Assembly (NCBI GenBank): GCA_947044365.1
Contig: OX345636.1
Coordinates: 41,249,037 to 41,313,036, forward strand
Source: Petrosia ficiformis
Taxonomy: Eukaryota; Porifera; Demospongiae; Haplosclerida; Petrosiidae
Length of the DNA stretch: 64,000 nucleotides
Direction: 5' to 3'
Below, in pieces: positions 25,379 through 35,742 of this stretch. How positions within the stretch are numbered: position 1 is the first letter of the stretch; every line of letters begins with the position of its first letter. A program made the position numbers and the translations under genes. The notes beneath the pieces were generated by a model. The model did not search any database, was not told the DNA's origin, and was given only the letters and a program-made list of their open reading frames with translations.

Positions 25379-25739
25379 TATAAAAAATTGATTGTCATTC
25401 CATACAAAGAGAAGTAATTATAACCAAAAAAAGACATGTACAGAATTGAAATGATTACAGCAACCCTACATGGGTGTTGGTTAGCTAGCTATATATCATG
25501 ATATCTCAATCAAAGATGATAGTTGTTATGTAAAAACTATTTATGAGGCATTTACTATTTGCTGATATGTATATACTTACCTTTAGTTATTAATTATTAT
25601 GTTATATATAATTATAATAATATATCTATATAGCTGTGTTTGTTGCTTCATCCAACTTATTATCAACTTTTACCAGCATAATTCTCCAATGGCTTGTATA
25701 CAATTATAATTACTGCAAGCACAGCATCCACTGAAGTCT

Positions 25740-26215
25740 GCAAGCGAACTCTGTTTTTCACTTATTCTCTCTCACTAGAACTAGTAATTGGTAAGCAAGG
25801 TTGAGGTGAACGTTAGATTGTTTAAGGAGGTCCGGAAGTTGCAAAGAACCTGCATCTGTGATGTTGACACACACCTCACACTAAGCAATAATGATTATGT
25901 TTGATCGAGGTGAGCGTGGTTATAATAATTTCTCTGTTGCAAGATGGAAAGGGATAGGCGCAACAACAGAATAACATGTAATGTCAAGCCTAATTATGAT
26001 CCTAATCACATTTTTCGCCCCAAATTACTGTAAATCCGAGATTATTAAAATAGCATGTTGATGTATATATGTGTGATGTATAGACTTGCCAAGCCTATAC
26101 ATTTAAGAGGCACTGTGGTACATCCAAGATCCAGGGGATCGCAGTTTAATTTATTAAGTTGGATACACTTCCTTTCTGGCAGGAAGTTGTAAATTTACAA
26201 CCTTATAAAAGGGTT
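25740..26215 (+). promoter_or_regulatory. Upstream region shared with the intact SRCR gene at 35743
   Basis: The block at about 25790-25950 (GGTAAGCAAGGTTGAGGTGA...GTGAGCGTGGTTATAATAATTT) is repeated at about 35400-35545 in the same orientation. The following block at 26110-26205 (GATACACTTCC...GGAAGTTGTAAA...ACAACCTTATAA) matches 34978-35085 in inverted orientation. Both precede the signal-peptide exon of an SRCR-family gene, so they are likely duplicated 5' flanks carrying promoter sequence. The role is inferred from position only. Confidence 0.55.
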
Positions 26216-26399
26216 ATTGCCTCTATATATATATATATATATAGTGAAACAATTTACTCCCTGAATAAAATAACATTTGTAACTAAAAGTTTCTTTGTAT
26301 TTGGGCTTGTAATACTACCCTCTATTGAAATTGTTTATGGACAATGTGAGTTAAATTGAATTTCATTATTAGTATAAATTATTGTTATCTAAATAATTA

Positions 26400-26900
26400 C
26401 GTTTACTCATTTCAAAATTACACATTTTGAGCAAAATGTACAGTATAGCTAGCCATTATTGGTTATGCTCATAATGATGAAGTAATGTTTGCAAATGAGT
26501 AAACCACAGTAGTAATTTCATATCATACATGTATATGTCACATCAAGTACTATTATGTAACCTCATTTATGATCATGAACTGCAAATTGTGCTATACATC
26601 TTGGTATAAATGAATTGTTTTGTATATTATTATTATCATAACATTCCATTGCTAAAGATATCTTATTATAATTACATATTTGGAGCAAAATTTACAGTAT
26701 GTATAGCAAGTAGATTATTAATTTCGACCATAATGGTGAATTAAGAAATATTTGCTAACAGGTATAAAGTAGTTGCTCATTATATATGTCACTTCAAGTC
26801 CTATTATGTAACCTAATTATTATCTCATGAAATGTAATTTATGCTATAGGTCTTTATAAGTTAAGCTTATGTTTTACTACAAAACTAGTGCCATTGATTG
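26400..26900. repeat. Intronic tandem duplication shared with 35880-36080
   Basis: Two imperfect copies (about 26400-26610 and 26680-26870) share AAATTACACATTTTGAGCAAAAT...ATGTCAC...AAGT.CTATTATGTAACCT. A third copy lies after the signal exon of the intact gene at about 35880-36080. This supports common descent of the two genes including intron 1. Confidence 0.7.
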
Positions 26901-27237
26901 TCAAATCAGTTAACACATTAGAATGACGCATTAAGTTCATTATTTTAATACAGAATTATTTCACAAGACGTATGATACCTTTTAAAGTAGCACTAATACA
27001 CATAATTATAGTTAGTACATGTACTATAAATGTTTCATATATATCACCTTATAAGGGATTGGATTATAAATATTGATTTAGCAATGTTTATATATTATAC
27101 TGAAAATGAAAGTATATATTTTTATTATGGTAATATTAAGTTACACTAATTAGAACATGTACACATGAAATATGGCAGAGCCAACTGCTGTATGAGCTTT
27201 GAGACTCCTCCCTAAGTGCAATTCTGTATAAAACTAA

Positions 27238-27450
27238 AGTATGTTCACATTCATGATGTCCTCACAATTAGGATGTGATGACTTTAAATGTAATATAGTG
27301 TATGATTTAATGGTTAATGCACGATTATACTGTAACTCAATAATGAAGCAATGGATTGAAATTTGACACACAAATAGAACAAGTATATGAAAATGGTGCA
27401 GGTAGAAAGATTGTTGGTCATTCCAAAGTAAAGTTATGACCACTTTCCTT
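27238..27450. repeat. Dispersed repeat, pair with 58640-58860
   Basis: Shared blocks in the same orientation include GTATGTTCA.ATTCATGAT, ATAGTGTATGATTTAATG, ATGGATTGAAATTTGA and AAAATGGTGCAGG. Noncoding. Confidence 0.65.
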
Positions 27451-27959
27451 GAGGACAAGGTGAATGTGAATGACCTTTAAGAACTTAATAATTTCACAAA
27501 ATGTTGACTGGTTTATAATCATTTGCATTGCCAGCAAAGGAGAACAAGAATGGAGAATCATGGCACTAAACTCGAGGTAAACATGTTACTTTCTAGTAAT
27601 ATGAATAACAGGAAAATAATTGTAGCACCGTATGTGGTCATCAGGGTTCAATCCACTAGGGGAAGCCTCCAGCGTGAACCCCAATGCAAAAGAATAAGCT
27701 TCCACTTTCTACACCTATTCACTAAGCAAAACCACAATGTAAGAATGTTTATTACATGTACTTGTAATAACAATACTCCAGCTGCATGTATGCATTGTGT
27801 GACTTGCGGAAAAGCTGCAAAGTTGTATTGAAAACAGAGCTATTCTGGGGCCTTGTTGATATAGAAAGAGGCAAATGTATTGATCCACCCACTGATAATG
27901 TAAATACATAACCTAACAACTTAAAACTGTTGCCATGGTAGTATACACTATAATAGTGT

Positions 27960-28060
27960 ATAATTTCAAAAATAACCAATTTATTGGTTAGTACAGTTGC
28001 AAGGAATGGCAATCTAGTTTGTCATACAGGTTATTATGGCTACATGCATGATGTTACTAT
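27960..28060. repeat. End fragment of the GTTGCAAGGA MITE family
   Basis: It carries ATTGGTTAGTACAGTTGCAAGGA then GTTATTATGGCTACATGCATG, matching the ends of the foldback elements at 30445-30795 and 40403-40881. Further single ends occur near 50855-50960, 51060-51180, 53455-53520 and 59545-59640. Confidence 0.65.
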
Positions 28061-28489
28061 GATATTATGTGCACTAAGTGTAAAAATGTACACTAGAATA
28101 AATTAAATTATGTGTTTGCAGGTTTCCAAACCCTTTTGTAGGCCAGAACTGCCAGATACAATCCTTTTAAGTGTGTGTTGGTTGAAATATGAGTAGACAG
28201 CACCTTACGATTATACTGCTTCTACTAATTAGTACAAAGGCATTAGCATGTGTGTGTCCATAGTAATCTGAACAACCATATAGCTAATATCGTTGCAACT
28301 CTACCAACCAATAAAATAGTTATTTTAACTATCCTTTTTTTGCAGTTTTGATAGCTTTGTTATAACTATAATTAAATAAAACATGGTATGAATAATTTCC
28401 TGTGATGTTTACTGTTTTAATGAGGATCTAAATAGTATAAAACCTTGTTTGTATAGAGGAAACTAGACAAATTTCTGTATGATTTAAAT

Positions 28490-28866
28490 CAGGGGTGGCT
28501 CCACCATTTCGGGAGTGGTCTGGCACAGACTGGCAGGCAGTAGTGGTAAGAAAGAATGCACTCATATATAGCCACTAAGTATGAAAATGACCAATTTTGC
28601 CTAGCCACGCCCAGTTATATGTAGGCATCTGTTAAACACAACATGGTGAATACTGGGCTTTCATCTTACAGACTACATAGCATATGTATTATTATTATTA
28701 AAGTGCACGAGGGGCTCACAGGCTATAAGGACTACATACTGTTGCTGTAGCAGTATAGAATAGTCCATTTAGACTTTAGCAATTACCAACGTCTAAAATA
28801 ATGTAACATAAAATGTAGTCCATCAATTGCTGGACCTGCCAGACCGGACCTGTGGAGCGATCCCTG
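28490..28866. mobile_element. hAT-type MITE candidate
   Basis: The left end CAGGGGTGGCTCCACCATTT...GGTCTGG is matched in reverse complement by CCAGACCGGACCTGTGGAGCGATCCCTG at the right. CAGGG-type ends are common in hAT elements. No clear 8-bp target duplication is visible, so boundaries are approximate. No coding capacity. Confidence 0.6.
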
Positions 28867-29249
28867 TAAAACACCATATCTAAGCAAAATTATCAATGAA
28901 CAAGGGTGGATTTAGGGGGAAGTTTTATTTTTAAAATTTTGTTGAGTAAGCACAATACTCCTGTGTTACTCCTGTAATTGTATGAAACTTCTTTCAATCA
29001 TGTGAGCAAGAAATTAACTACAATAAAGTTTAACTCCAACATTCAACTCATAAAAAGAAAATTGATGTTGAAACTGTTCATTTTCTAATTATTTTAATAA
29101 ATGTGCTATTGTACAATTCCAAGGCACCATGCAATTGAATTCTCACATTCATTTGATAGTATCAAGTTGCCAACTCATAATTCCATCCCATTTCACACTG
29201 AAAGTGAAACATTCTGAAATCATTTCATTTCATAAATTTTAATTCCAAC

Positions 29250-30430
29250 ATTGTGCTTGTCTTGAGGCCATCCATGATTATCTGGAGTGCTGTTTTCAGT
29301 CTGCAATCATGTTCTTGTGTGTCTTTGCCAATCACTAGCGCATCATCCATTTGGCACATGCAGGGTGTCCTGCGCCGAATGGATGATGTGCTAGTGATTG
29401 GCAAAGAGGATATTGGTCATTCATTTTTGAAAATGCTCAGGGGCGGTGGAGATTCCAAAAGTAGCTTATTAAAGCAATATTGAGCATGGGGAGTAATAAA
29501 GGTTGTCAGTAGTCTAGATTTGTGTGCAAGTCGAATTTGCCAGAAACAGCTATTAGCGTCTAGTTTGCTGAACACTTTAGCTCCAGTCAATTGAGCCAGC
29601 GTCTCATCTACTTTAGGTAGAGGGTGGAGTTCTCTGAATACACTCTCATTGTTAGATTTTAGGTCAAAACATAATCTGATGGAACAATTTTTCTTACTCC
29701 AATTGACTCTGTTCCTCCTGTCAGGGAATCCCAATAAATTAGACCCCACACTGGTTGTTTTATGAACCTGCTGTTGTAAATGAGAGATCCCTCAAATTGT
29801 CCTATGACATTGAGTGGTTGATGTGATGGTCTAAACAGGATTTTGTCAGGAGGTTGAAATGTTGTTTCCTGAGTAGGCGATAGACTTTCTCTGAGATAGC
29901 ACTCACCTCCACCCCCTAGTTCAAAGTAGATGTCTTTCCCAGATATTCATATTGTAGCGATCCATGGAGTCTCTTGAGTAGTTGACAATGTATCTACAAA
30001 GACAGAGTTCAAGGTGTTCTCCGCCGAAAAGTCGGAGACTGATTTCGAGAAGCACTGTGTGCTCTAATGTCAGCTACATTGACATCTGTGGCAGTTGGCT
30101 TCCTTTGCGGGGCATGGATGCTGCTCCTTGTCACATCTTGAACATGATTTCCATGGGTTAGTGGTCACTGTAGGCTTAAACCTTTCTCCTCTTGTTTTTT
30201 TTCGGTTCTATATACAATTTTCTTTGTTCGGTCACATTTCTTCTAGGCTAGCTCCATTTCTGTTTCAAATCTCTTCAGTAAGTGTTGCTGTTCCTCCACT
30301 GTCTCTCTCTGGTGAACCATTTTCTTGGCTGTTTCCAGATTGAGTTTTAGGTCTAGTCTGTCTCTAATCATTTCTGATGTCATGGCTTCATATTCGCAGT
30401 TTATCACCTCGTCTACATATACCATAATGT
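29250..30430 (-). mobile_element. Ty3/gypsy internal fragment (gag-PR-RT), decayed
   Basis: Reading the minus strand from 30430 down: a polar helical gag-like stretch (30425-30243), then a knuckle-like CSRCDKEQHPCPAK (near 30120), then protease-region sequence with QPPDKILFRPSHQPLNVIGQ (about 29870-29790). RT follows (29749-29417) with RELHPLPKVDETLAQLTGA, KVFSKLDANSCFWQI and TTFITPHAQYCFNKL. The RT active-site block MDDALVIGKDTQEHD is still present (about 29358-29305) but is displaced by an inverted duplication. Stops and frame changes are frequent. No LTRs were recognised nearby. Confidence 0.82.
29323..29406. repeat. 33-bp inverted duplication of the RT catalytic motif
   Basis: The left arm 29323-29355 and right arm 29374-29406 are reverse complements with 31 of 33 matches, around an 18-bp spacer. 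Because the duplicated segment is the YMDD-like region of gypsy RT, the motif reads QMDDALVIGK on the minus strand and RMDDVLVIGK on the plus strand. Confidence 0.9.
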
Positions 30431-30444
30431 GTTCATCAGCAGTT

Positions 30445-30795
30445 TGTTAAAAAAACAAATGTATTTGTTGGTACAGTTGCAAGGATGCAAATTATAATTT
30501 AGTTAGCCATACAGGATGTTATGACTGCATGATAACGTACTTCTACCAAATATGATGTCTATAGTATCTGCACAAAGAAGGTCTGGAAACCTAAAATCAT
30601 TTATTTATTCTGCTTCTTTGTACATCTATAAGGAAATAGAAAATATAATTGGATTATAATTAGTATAAGTATATGTACATTGTATGTTACCATGCATGCA
30701 GTTATAACAACTTACATGTGACCAATAAAATTACTATTTCCATTATTCCTTGCAACTGTATGTACTAACACTGAATTAGTGATTTTAGCAATTGC
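30445..30795. mobile_element. Foldback MITE, GTTGCAAGGA family
   Basis: The left arm (TTGTTGGTACAGTTGCAAGGA...GTTATGACTGCATG, to about 30530) is matched in reverse complement by 30685-30790 (CATGCAGTTATAAC...CCTTGCAACTGTATGTACTAAC). The arms are close to 100 bp. Adjacent to, but distinct from, the gypsy fragment on its left. Confidence 0.75.
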
Positions 30796-31369
30796 TTTGA
30801 AGTGTAGTCTAAATAATTATCATAAGTCAAGTTTTTCATACAGGATGTTATGGCTACATGCTATGACCTAATGCACACCAATTATTAAAAGGTACATTAA
30901 ATTATATGTTTACAGGTGAGATCCTTGCACTTTACTCACCAAAAAAGTTATTAGTTATTTTTAAAATTTTGTTTTTGCAATAATTATATCAGAGAGTACA
31001 GTTGTACTCTGGATGGCCACCCACACATTTCAATTGGAAGTGATGAACATTAATGTCTGCTACAATTATAGAGATACATTTTGATATCTGGTGTTTTATG
31101 ACTAATAACATCTTCTCCATACCTGGAGATCTTTAAGGTATATAGAGAACTGGCAAGTAGGCTGAAAACTGGCAAAATTTTCCAGACAAATCATTTTTTT
31201 GTTTGTTGAACTATCACAATGATTTTAGCATTCATAGTAAAATGCTTGTCTACAAGTATGGAAATGATATTTGCAGGTACTATGAAAAAAGAGAGTCTGA
31301 ACAACTAAAGAGTGTATTCTTAACCCTTAGAGCACTGAGCTTTTTTCTAACACTGACAACTCTTCTGCA

Positions 31370-31700
31370 GATATATTGGTCACCGTTCACTTTATGTAGC
31401 CCAAACTTGGCTCCTTTTCCGACATGGAGTACTACTTTAGCAACTTCCGTACTGGGACTCGAAAGTCTCCAAGCAACTAATTCAAATTCAGTGTTCTCCC
31501 TCTTTTGACTGCATGCAACAAGGGCAATCAAAACGACCCCACTGCATGTTGGCACTAGCTAAACCCAAGATATCAGGTTCCACCAATTTTGGCGGGCGGG
31601 GCCACGGAATCCCCAAATTGCGTGGGCTACGAGAGGCTGCACCCACTTCCAACAACCCCTTAACGGAGGGCACTCCCCTGTAAGATTCCCGCTGTAGTCT
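31370..31700. repeat. Dispersed repeat, copy 2 (copy 1 at 21740-22100)
   Basis: Same landmarks as copy 1 in the same order and orientation. The right part diverges at about 31580. Confidence 0.75.
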
Positions 31701-32261
31701 ATATTTAGGGCAAAGGGCAGCCAAACAACCATTAACTTTTTAAGCTGTTTCCATGGGCTTATCTCTGACACCAATTACAAACACTGGGAGAGCTTCATAA
31801 TCCTAAGAACGCACTCCCAACTGTGTACGGGTCAAATGTCACATACATGTGACATCGTTGCTCTAAGGATTAATTAATCAAGCCACACGGAATTTTAATG
31901 CACAAGCATATCTTTGTCTTCGCATCCAGATGGTGTCGCTCTATGAAAGTAAAGTGCTGGTTATATTGGATCATAAGCATATTAATAATATTTGCGCAAA
32001 TACATATTATAAAACTTAATAAAATGATAATAGTTAAACTATTGTATACTGATAATAATAATAATAAAATTATTACTGTAATCATTACACTATAAGCATT
32101 GGACTGCAGAGTGGTTGACACAGTGACTGACACGACTTCTCATGGGATTGCAGACAATACTGAAAGTGAAATAAAAAATAGGCCTCATCTGTAAATGAAA
32201 GATAATGATAATATATTCATAAATAATTTATAAAGGCTGACATTCAAGCCTCATAATTGTG

Positions 32262-32299
<38 letters not shown>

Positions 32300-32460
32300 T
32301 GCTATAAAAATTGAGGTGTTAATGCAAATATGATTCTATGATAATATCTTTTAAACCATTATTTCTGCTATCAACAAAAAATATTCACAAATTATCAAAA
32401 AAAAAACAATGGAAACAAGAATAATAAAAAACATTTTCAATAAAAAATGGAAGAAAATGT

Positions 32461-32595
32461 AGGGTTGTCAAAACCCAAACAGTACAGCTTTTTGTATATA
32501 TTTTGCTTTATAGTGGTGTGAGTACTTATGTAGGGTTATATGGAAGTGCCTTGTTTAATTTTAGGTTCTACATTAACATTCCGACCTTGTTAGCA
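32461..32595. repeat. Dispersed repeat, three copies in window
   Basis: It carries AACAGTACAGCTTTTTGTAT, TTTGCTTTATAG, TAGGGTTATATGGAAGTG and TTGTTTAATTTTAGGTTCTA. Copies are at about 58860-59010 (same strand) and 13860-13940 (opposite strand, partial). Noncoding. Confidence 0.7.
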
Positions 32596-33487
32596 TATTT
32601 TTTTGTTTTTGACGTTGCTACAACATTTATTCTTGTATATGTATATACTTATAATGATTAATATTCTTTCATTCAACTCATACATTAGGACTGACATCTG
32701 CACAATTATTATTGCTTTTGTAGTAGTATCTGGAGTTGTAGCATTGACTCTAATATGTCTTCCCGTGTTCATTTTTATTCTCACAATCATTTACTGTGTT
32801 AAGATCTCAACGAGGAGAACCAAAACAATACAAAGAGTTACCCAACCAGACATAACTACTATGGCAATTACAACTACTGAGCAACATGTTCCACAACAGC
32901 AATGCCCCAGTGGTTACTCTGCCTATCCTCCAGGAGGTGTGTATATGAATCCTGACTACCCACCACAAAATAATACAGAATATCCCGGTCTTGTACAGTC
33001 AGCATCTTATCCCACAAATGACATTCAACCTCAGGTAATGTCAATATTAGACAACATAACTATATGTCATTGATAATGCATCTTTAATACTTAGAGTAGT
33101 CAACTTCAAGCTCAAGGACCACCTTCTTATGATGATCTCGCTAAGACATCCTATCCTATGTGATATTAGTCTTAGGTTTGCAAATTAAATATTCAATCAC
33201 TGTGCATTTTGGATCCATAGTGAATATTATTATAATTATTTTGGGTACCCATTCTATTTTCTGTACCTTTGTATAGTGATAAAAAATGTCTTGTTTAGAT
33301 ATTCCTGTAATAGAATAATTTATTTTTTTTTTCTAAAAGTATTGCTAGATGTATAATGCATACTTTTTTTTATGTCCTTGTTTTCATTCTAAATATTATA
33401 TAATTGTTTTGTATTGATCATGCAAAACAGACTCCTCAACTATATATTTAAATGAGTATCTGCAGTTTTGTTTAATATGATGGTTGT

Positions 33488-33807
33488 GAGGGCCACTGAG
33501 AGGGGGGGCAACAGGGGCAACTGCCCTGGGGCCCCACATTCTCTTGGGGCCCCAAATGTTTTGACCATTATTATATAGATGAGCTTACTCAATTATAGGA
33601 AACACGATTATAAATCTATAATTCAACGTCAAGCTAGATAAAACAATAATAATAGTTATAATTATTATTTTATACCTGAAAGAGTGGCACGTGTAATGAT
33701 AACACGCATTAATTAAGTAACCACACCCACTATGAATAATTAATTAGCAAAAAATTTTTGGTGCGCTTTGTATGCCCTGGGCCCCTTTAAACCTCTCAGC
33801 GGCCCTG
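33488..33807. mobile_element. hAT-type MITE with 8-bp target duplication
   Basis: The 320-bp element is flanked by ATGGTTGT at 33480-33487 and 33808-33815. Ends are GAGGGCCACTGAGAGG and CCTCTCAGCGGCCCTG, inverted repeats of about 15 bp with one internal mismatch. G/C-rich ends and an AT-rich centre; no coding capacity. The 8-bp duplication fits the hAT superfamily. Confidence 0.88.
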
Positions 33808-34488
33808 ATGGTTGTAGTTTATTATAAAAAATTGCTCCAGTTCTATACTCCAAAATTTTACCTTTTTGCTAATTAAGTATTTGTGAGAGGCGTGATCACT
33901 TAATTTAGGCCCACCGTGCTATGCACAATAATAGATTATCTTCTGCGTCCAAATTTTTGACACAGAATTACGTTTGCAATCAGAAGTTGTTATAGTTGTG
34001 TAAACTAACTCTACCCTACATGTCATTTATGTAAACAACTCACAGTAATTTATTTTTAAATAAATTTTCATACAAGTAAAGAATTAGATGGGGACAATTG
34101 CCCTGCCTGCACCACCATGTAGACCCTCCCCTGATTGTTTCCTTGCAATGTATCTGTATAGCCTAGCCCACTAATTAATTGTAAATTAATGGGATGGTCT
34201 CCATTCACGTATTATTTCGCGTGTAATAGAAAACGAAAGGTAAAAGAATGCTTGTGGTCCAACCAGGAAAAAAAAACAAGAAAACATAAAATGCAGTCCA
34301 GCAATTATGATCGAAGACAGCTTGCTCTCGTTGCAGATCCGAGGTATCGATGACTGATCAAGCACCGTCAAATCGAGTTCAATCATTAATTAATAATTAA
34401 AAGTGACCACCACTGCAAGACCCCACCCTCTGAACACAGCACTCGACCTCCTCCTAACGTCATGGAATGGAATACTCCTACAGAGGAT

Positions 34489-34964
34489 TTCAGTTGCGTT
34501 GACACAATTATTTCGTTCCGTAACCACACCCTTCATATAAAATTATGTACATAATTATAGAGTGTGGTTACTGTGATGCTGTAGACGTATGTCTTGGCAA
34601 ACAAATGACCACAACCAGCGTCTTTGGGTTGAAAACTTTATTAATGCCAAATACAAGGACAGAACAGTCTATATCAATACAAATAGGAATCCTCACTTAT
34701 ATACAAAAACCATAACAGAAGAAATATTAACTATAAAGATATAGAGATGTGGCCCAGAACCCCTAACATACACAACAAAAAGCCTGCTATACATATGTAC
34801 TAATAACTAATCCAAAATGATTAACACATCTATATCACATCCACAATTAATCTGCACTATCTAGAATACATATATAACTCAACATTATAAACCTTATTTA
34901 ATAGTTCAAGTTACAACAGTTACGGAATGGAATAATTGTGTCAACGCAACTGAAATCCTCTGTA
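34489..34964. mobile_element. ~475-bp TIR element upstream of the intact SRCR gene
   Basis: The left end ACAGAGGATTTCAGTTGCGT...AATTATTTCGTTCCGTAAC is matched in reverse complement by the right end GTTACGGAATGGAATAATTG...CTGAAATCCTCTGT, giving 40-45 bp arms with few mismatches. Interior noncoding. It sits less than 1 kb from the signal exon at 35743. Confidence 0.82.
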
Positions 34965-34977
34965 CCACCTTCAGTTT

Positions 34978-35550
34978 TATAAGGTTGTAATTTTACAACT
35001 TCCTGTCAGAGAGGAAGTGTATCTAACTTAATAGAATTCTGAGTTAAAACTGCAATTCATTGGCTGTTGGATGTACCACACCCCAAATTACTGTAGATTA
35101 TGAGAGTATACAGATGTGGTGGTGGCATGTCGGCATTCTATTCTCAAAAACACCCACGCTTTGTTGGATGTGGTTGGGCTGTGCTTTGATTCAAGTGTCC
35201 GCTCTTTGATGTTACTTTGAAGTTAGCTTAGGGTGCTTTAAAAAAAAAAAAGTAAAAGGAGATTAGATTGGGATGTTGATGTATGTGTGATGTATAGACT
35301 TGTTTTCTAGCTAGTTCTAGTGAGAGAGAGAGGGATGTTGGGAGAATAAGTGAAAATACCGTTCGCTTGCAGACTGGAGTGGATGCTGTGCTTGCAGCAG
35401 TTGGTAAGCAAGGTTGAGGTGACTGTTAGATTGCTCCAGGAGGTCCAGAAAGTAGCAAAGAAGCTGCATTCTGTTGCATCTGAGATGCTGAGCCACACCT
35501 CACACATTATATCTTGATCAAAGTGAGCGTGGTTATAATAATTTCGCAAC
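34978..35550 (+). promoter_or_regulatory. 5' flank of SRCR receptor gene, duplicated from 25740-26215
   Basis: About 35400-35545 matches 25790-25950 directly, and 34978-35085 matches 26110-26205 inverted. Conservation of this region next to two paralogous signal exons suggests that promoter sequence was carried along with the gene duplication and partly inverted in one copy. Function is inferred. Confidence 0.5.
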
Positions 35551-35670
35551 TTGCATGATTGAAAGTGGTACTAACATGTGCTTCAATTGTTGGCGTCATG
35601 CACACAACCCCACCTCTTGCGTCACTATTACGTTAGGAATATACAAATTTCGATGCCTCCTAATGCGCGA

Positions 35671-35680
35671 ATATATAAAT
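35671..35680 (+). promoter_or_regulatory. Candidate TATA box
   Basis: ATATATAAAT lies 72 bp upstream of the ATG at 35743, after a GC-richer patch (GCGCG). Spacing is plausible for a short 5' UTR. Many TA-rich strings occur in this window, so confidence is modest. Confidence 0.35.
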
Positions 35681-35742
35681 TCTCTTTCTGTTGTGTTCTG
35701 CAAAACTTGAAAGTATATTCTTCCTACCAGAGTAAAACAACG

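Larger units (their letters stand above)
26159..33163 (+). pseudogene. SRCR-family paralogue lacking SRCR exons (signal exon, TM/tail exons)
   Basis: The signal-peptide-like exon ends at 26345 (SFFVFGLVILPSIEIVYGQ, donor GTGAGT) and is homologous to 35743-35815. The usual ATG has been lost by a small deletion, although an in-frame ATG exists further up at 26159. No SRCR exon lies before the transmembrane exon, which ends at 33034 (donor GTAATG). Its acceptor is at 32698 (which gives an immediate TGA after the signal exon) or at 32723 (which keeps frame). It encodes SGVVALTLICLPVFIFILTI then a tail with QQCPSGYSAYPPGG and NPDYPPQ. The last exon (33095-33163) encodes SQLQAQGPPSYDDLAK and stops. 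A PPSY motif is present. Either a domain-less membrane protein or a decaying gene; I favour decay. Confidence 0.6.

Noticed and set aside
27523..27909. Open frames on both strands in the paralogue intron
   Set aside because: No conserved motif, no splice context, and the region is made of repeats.
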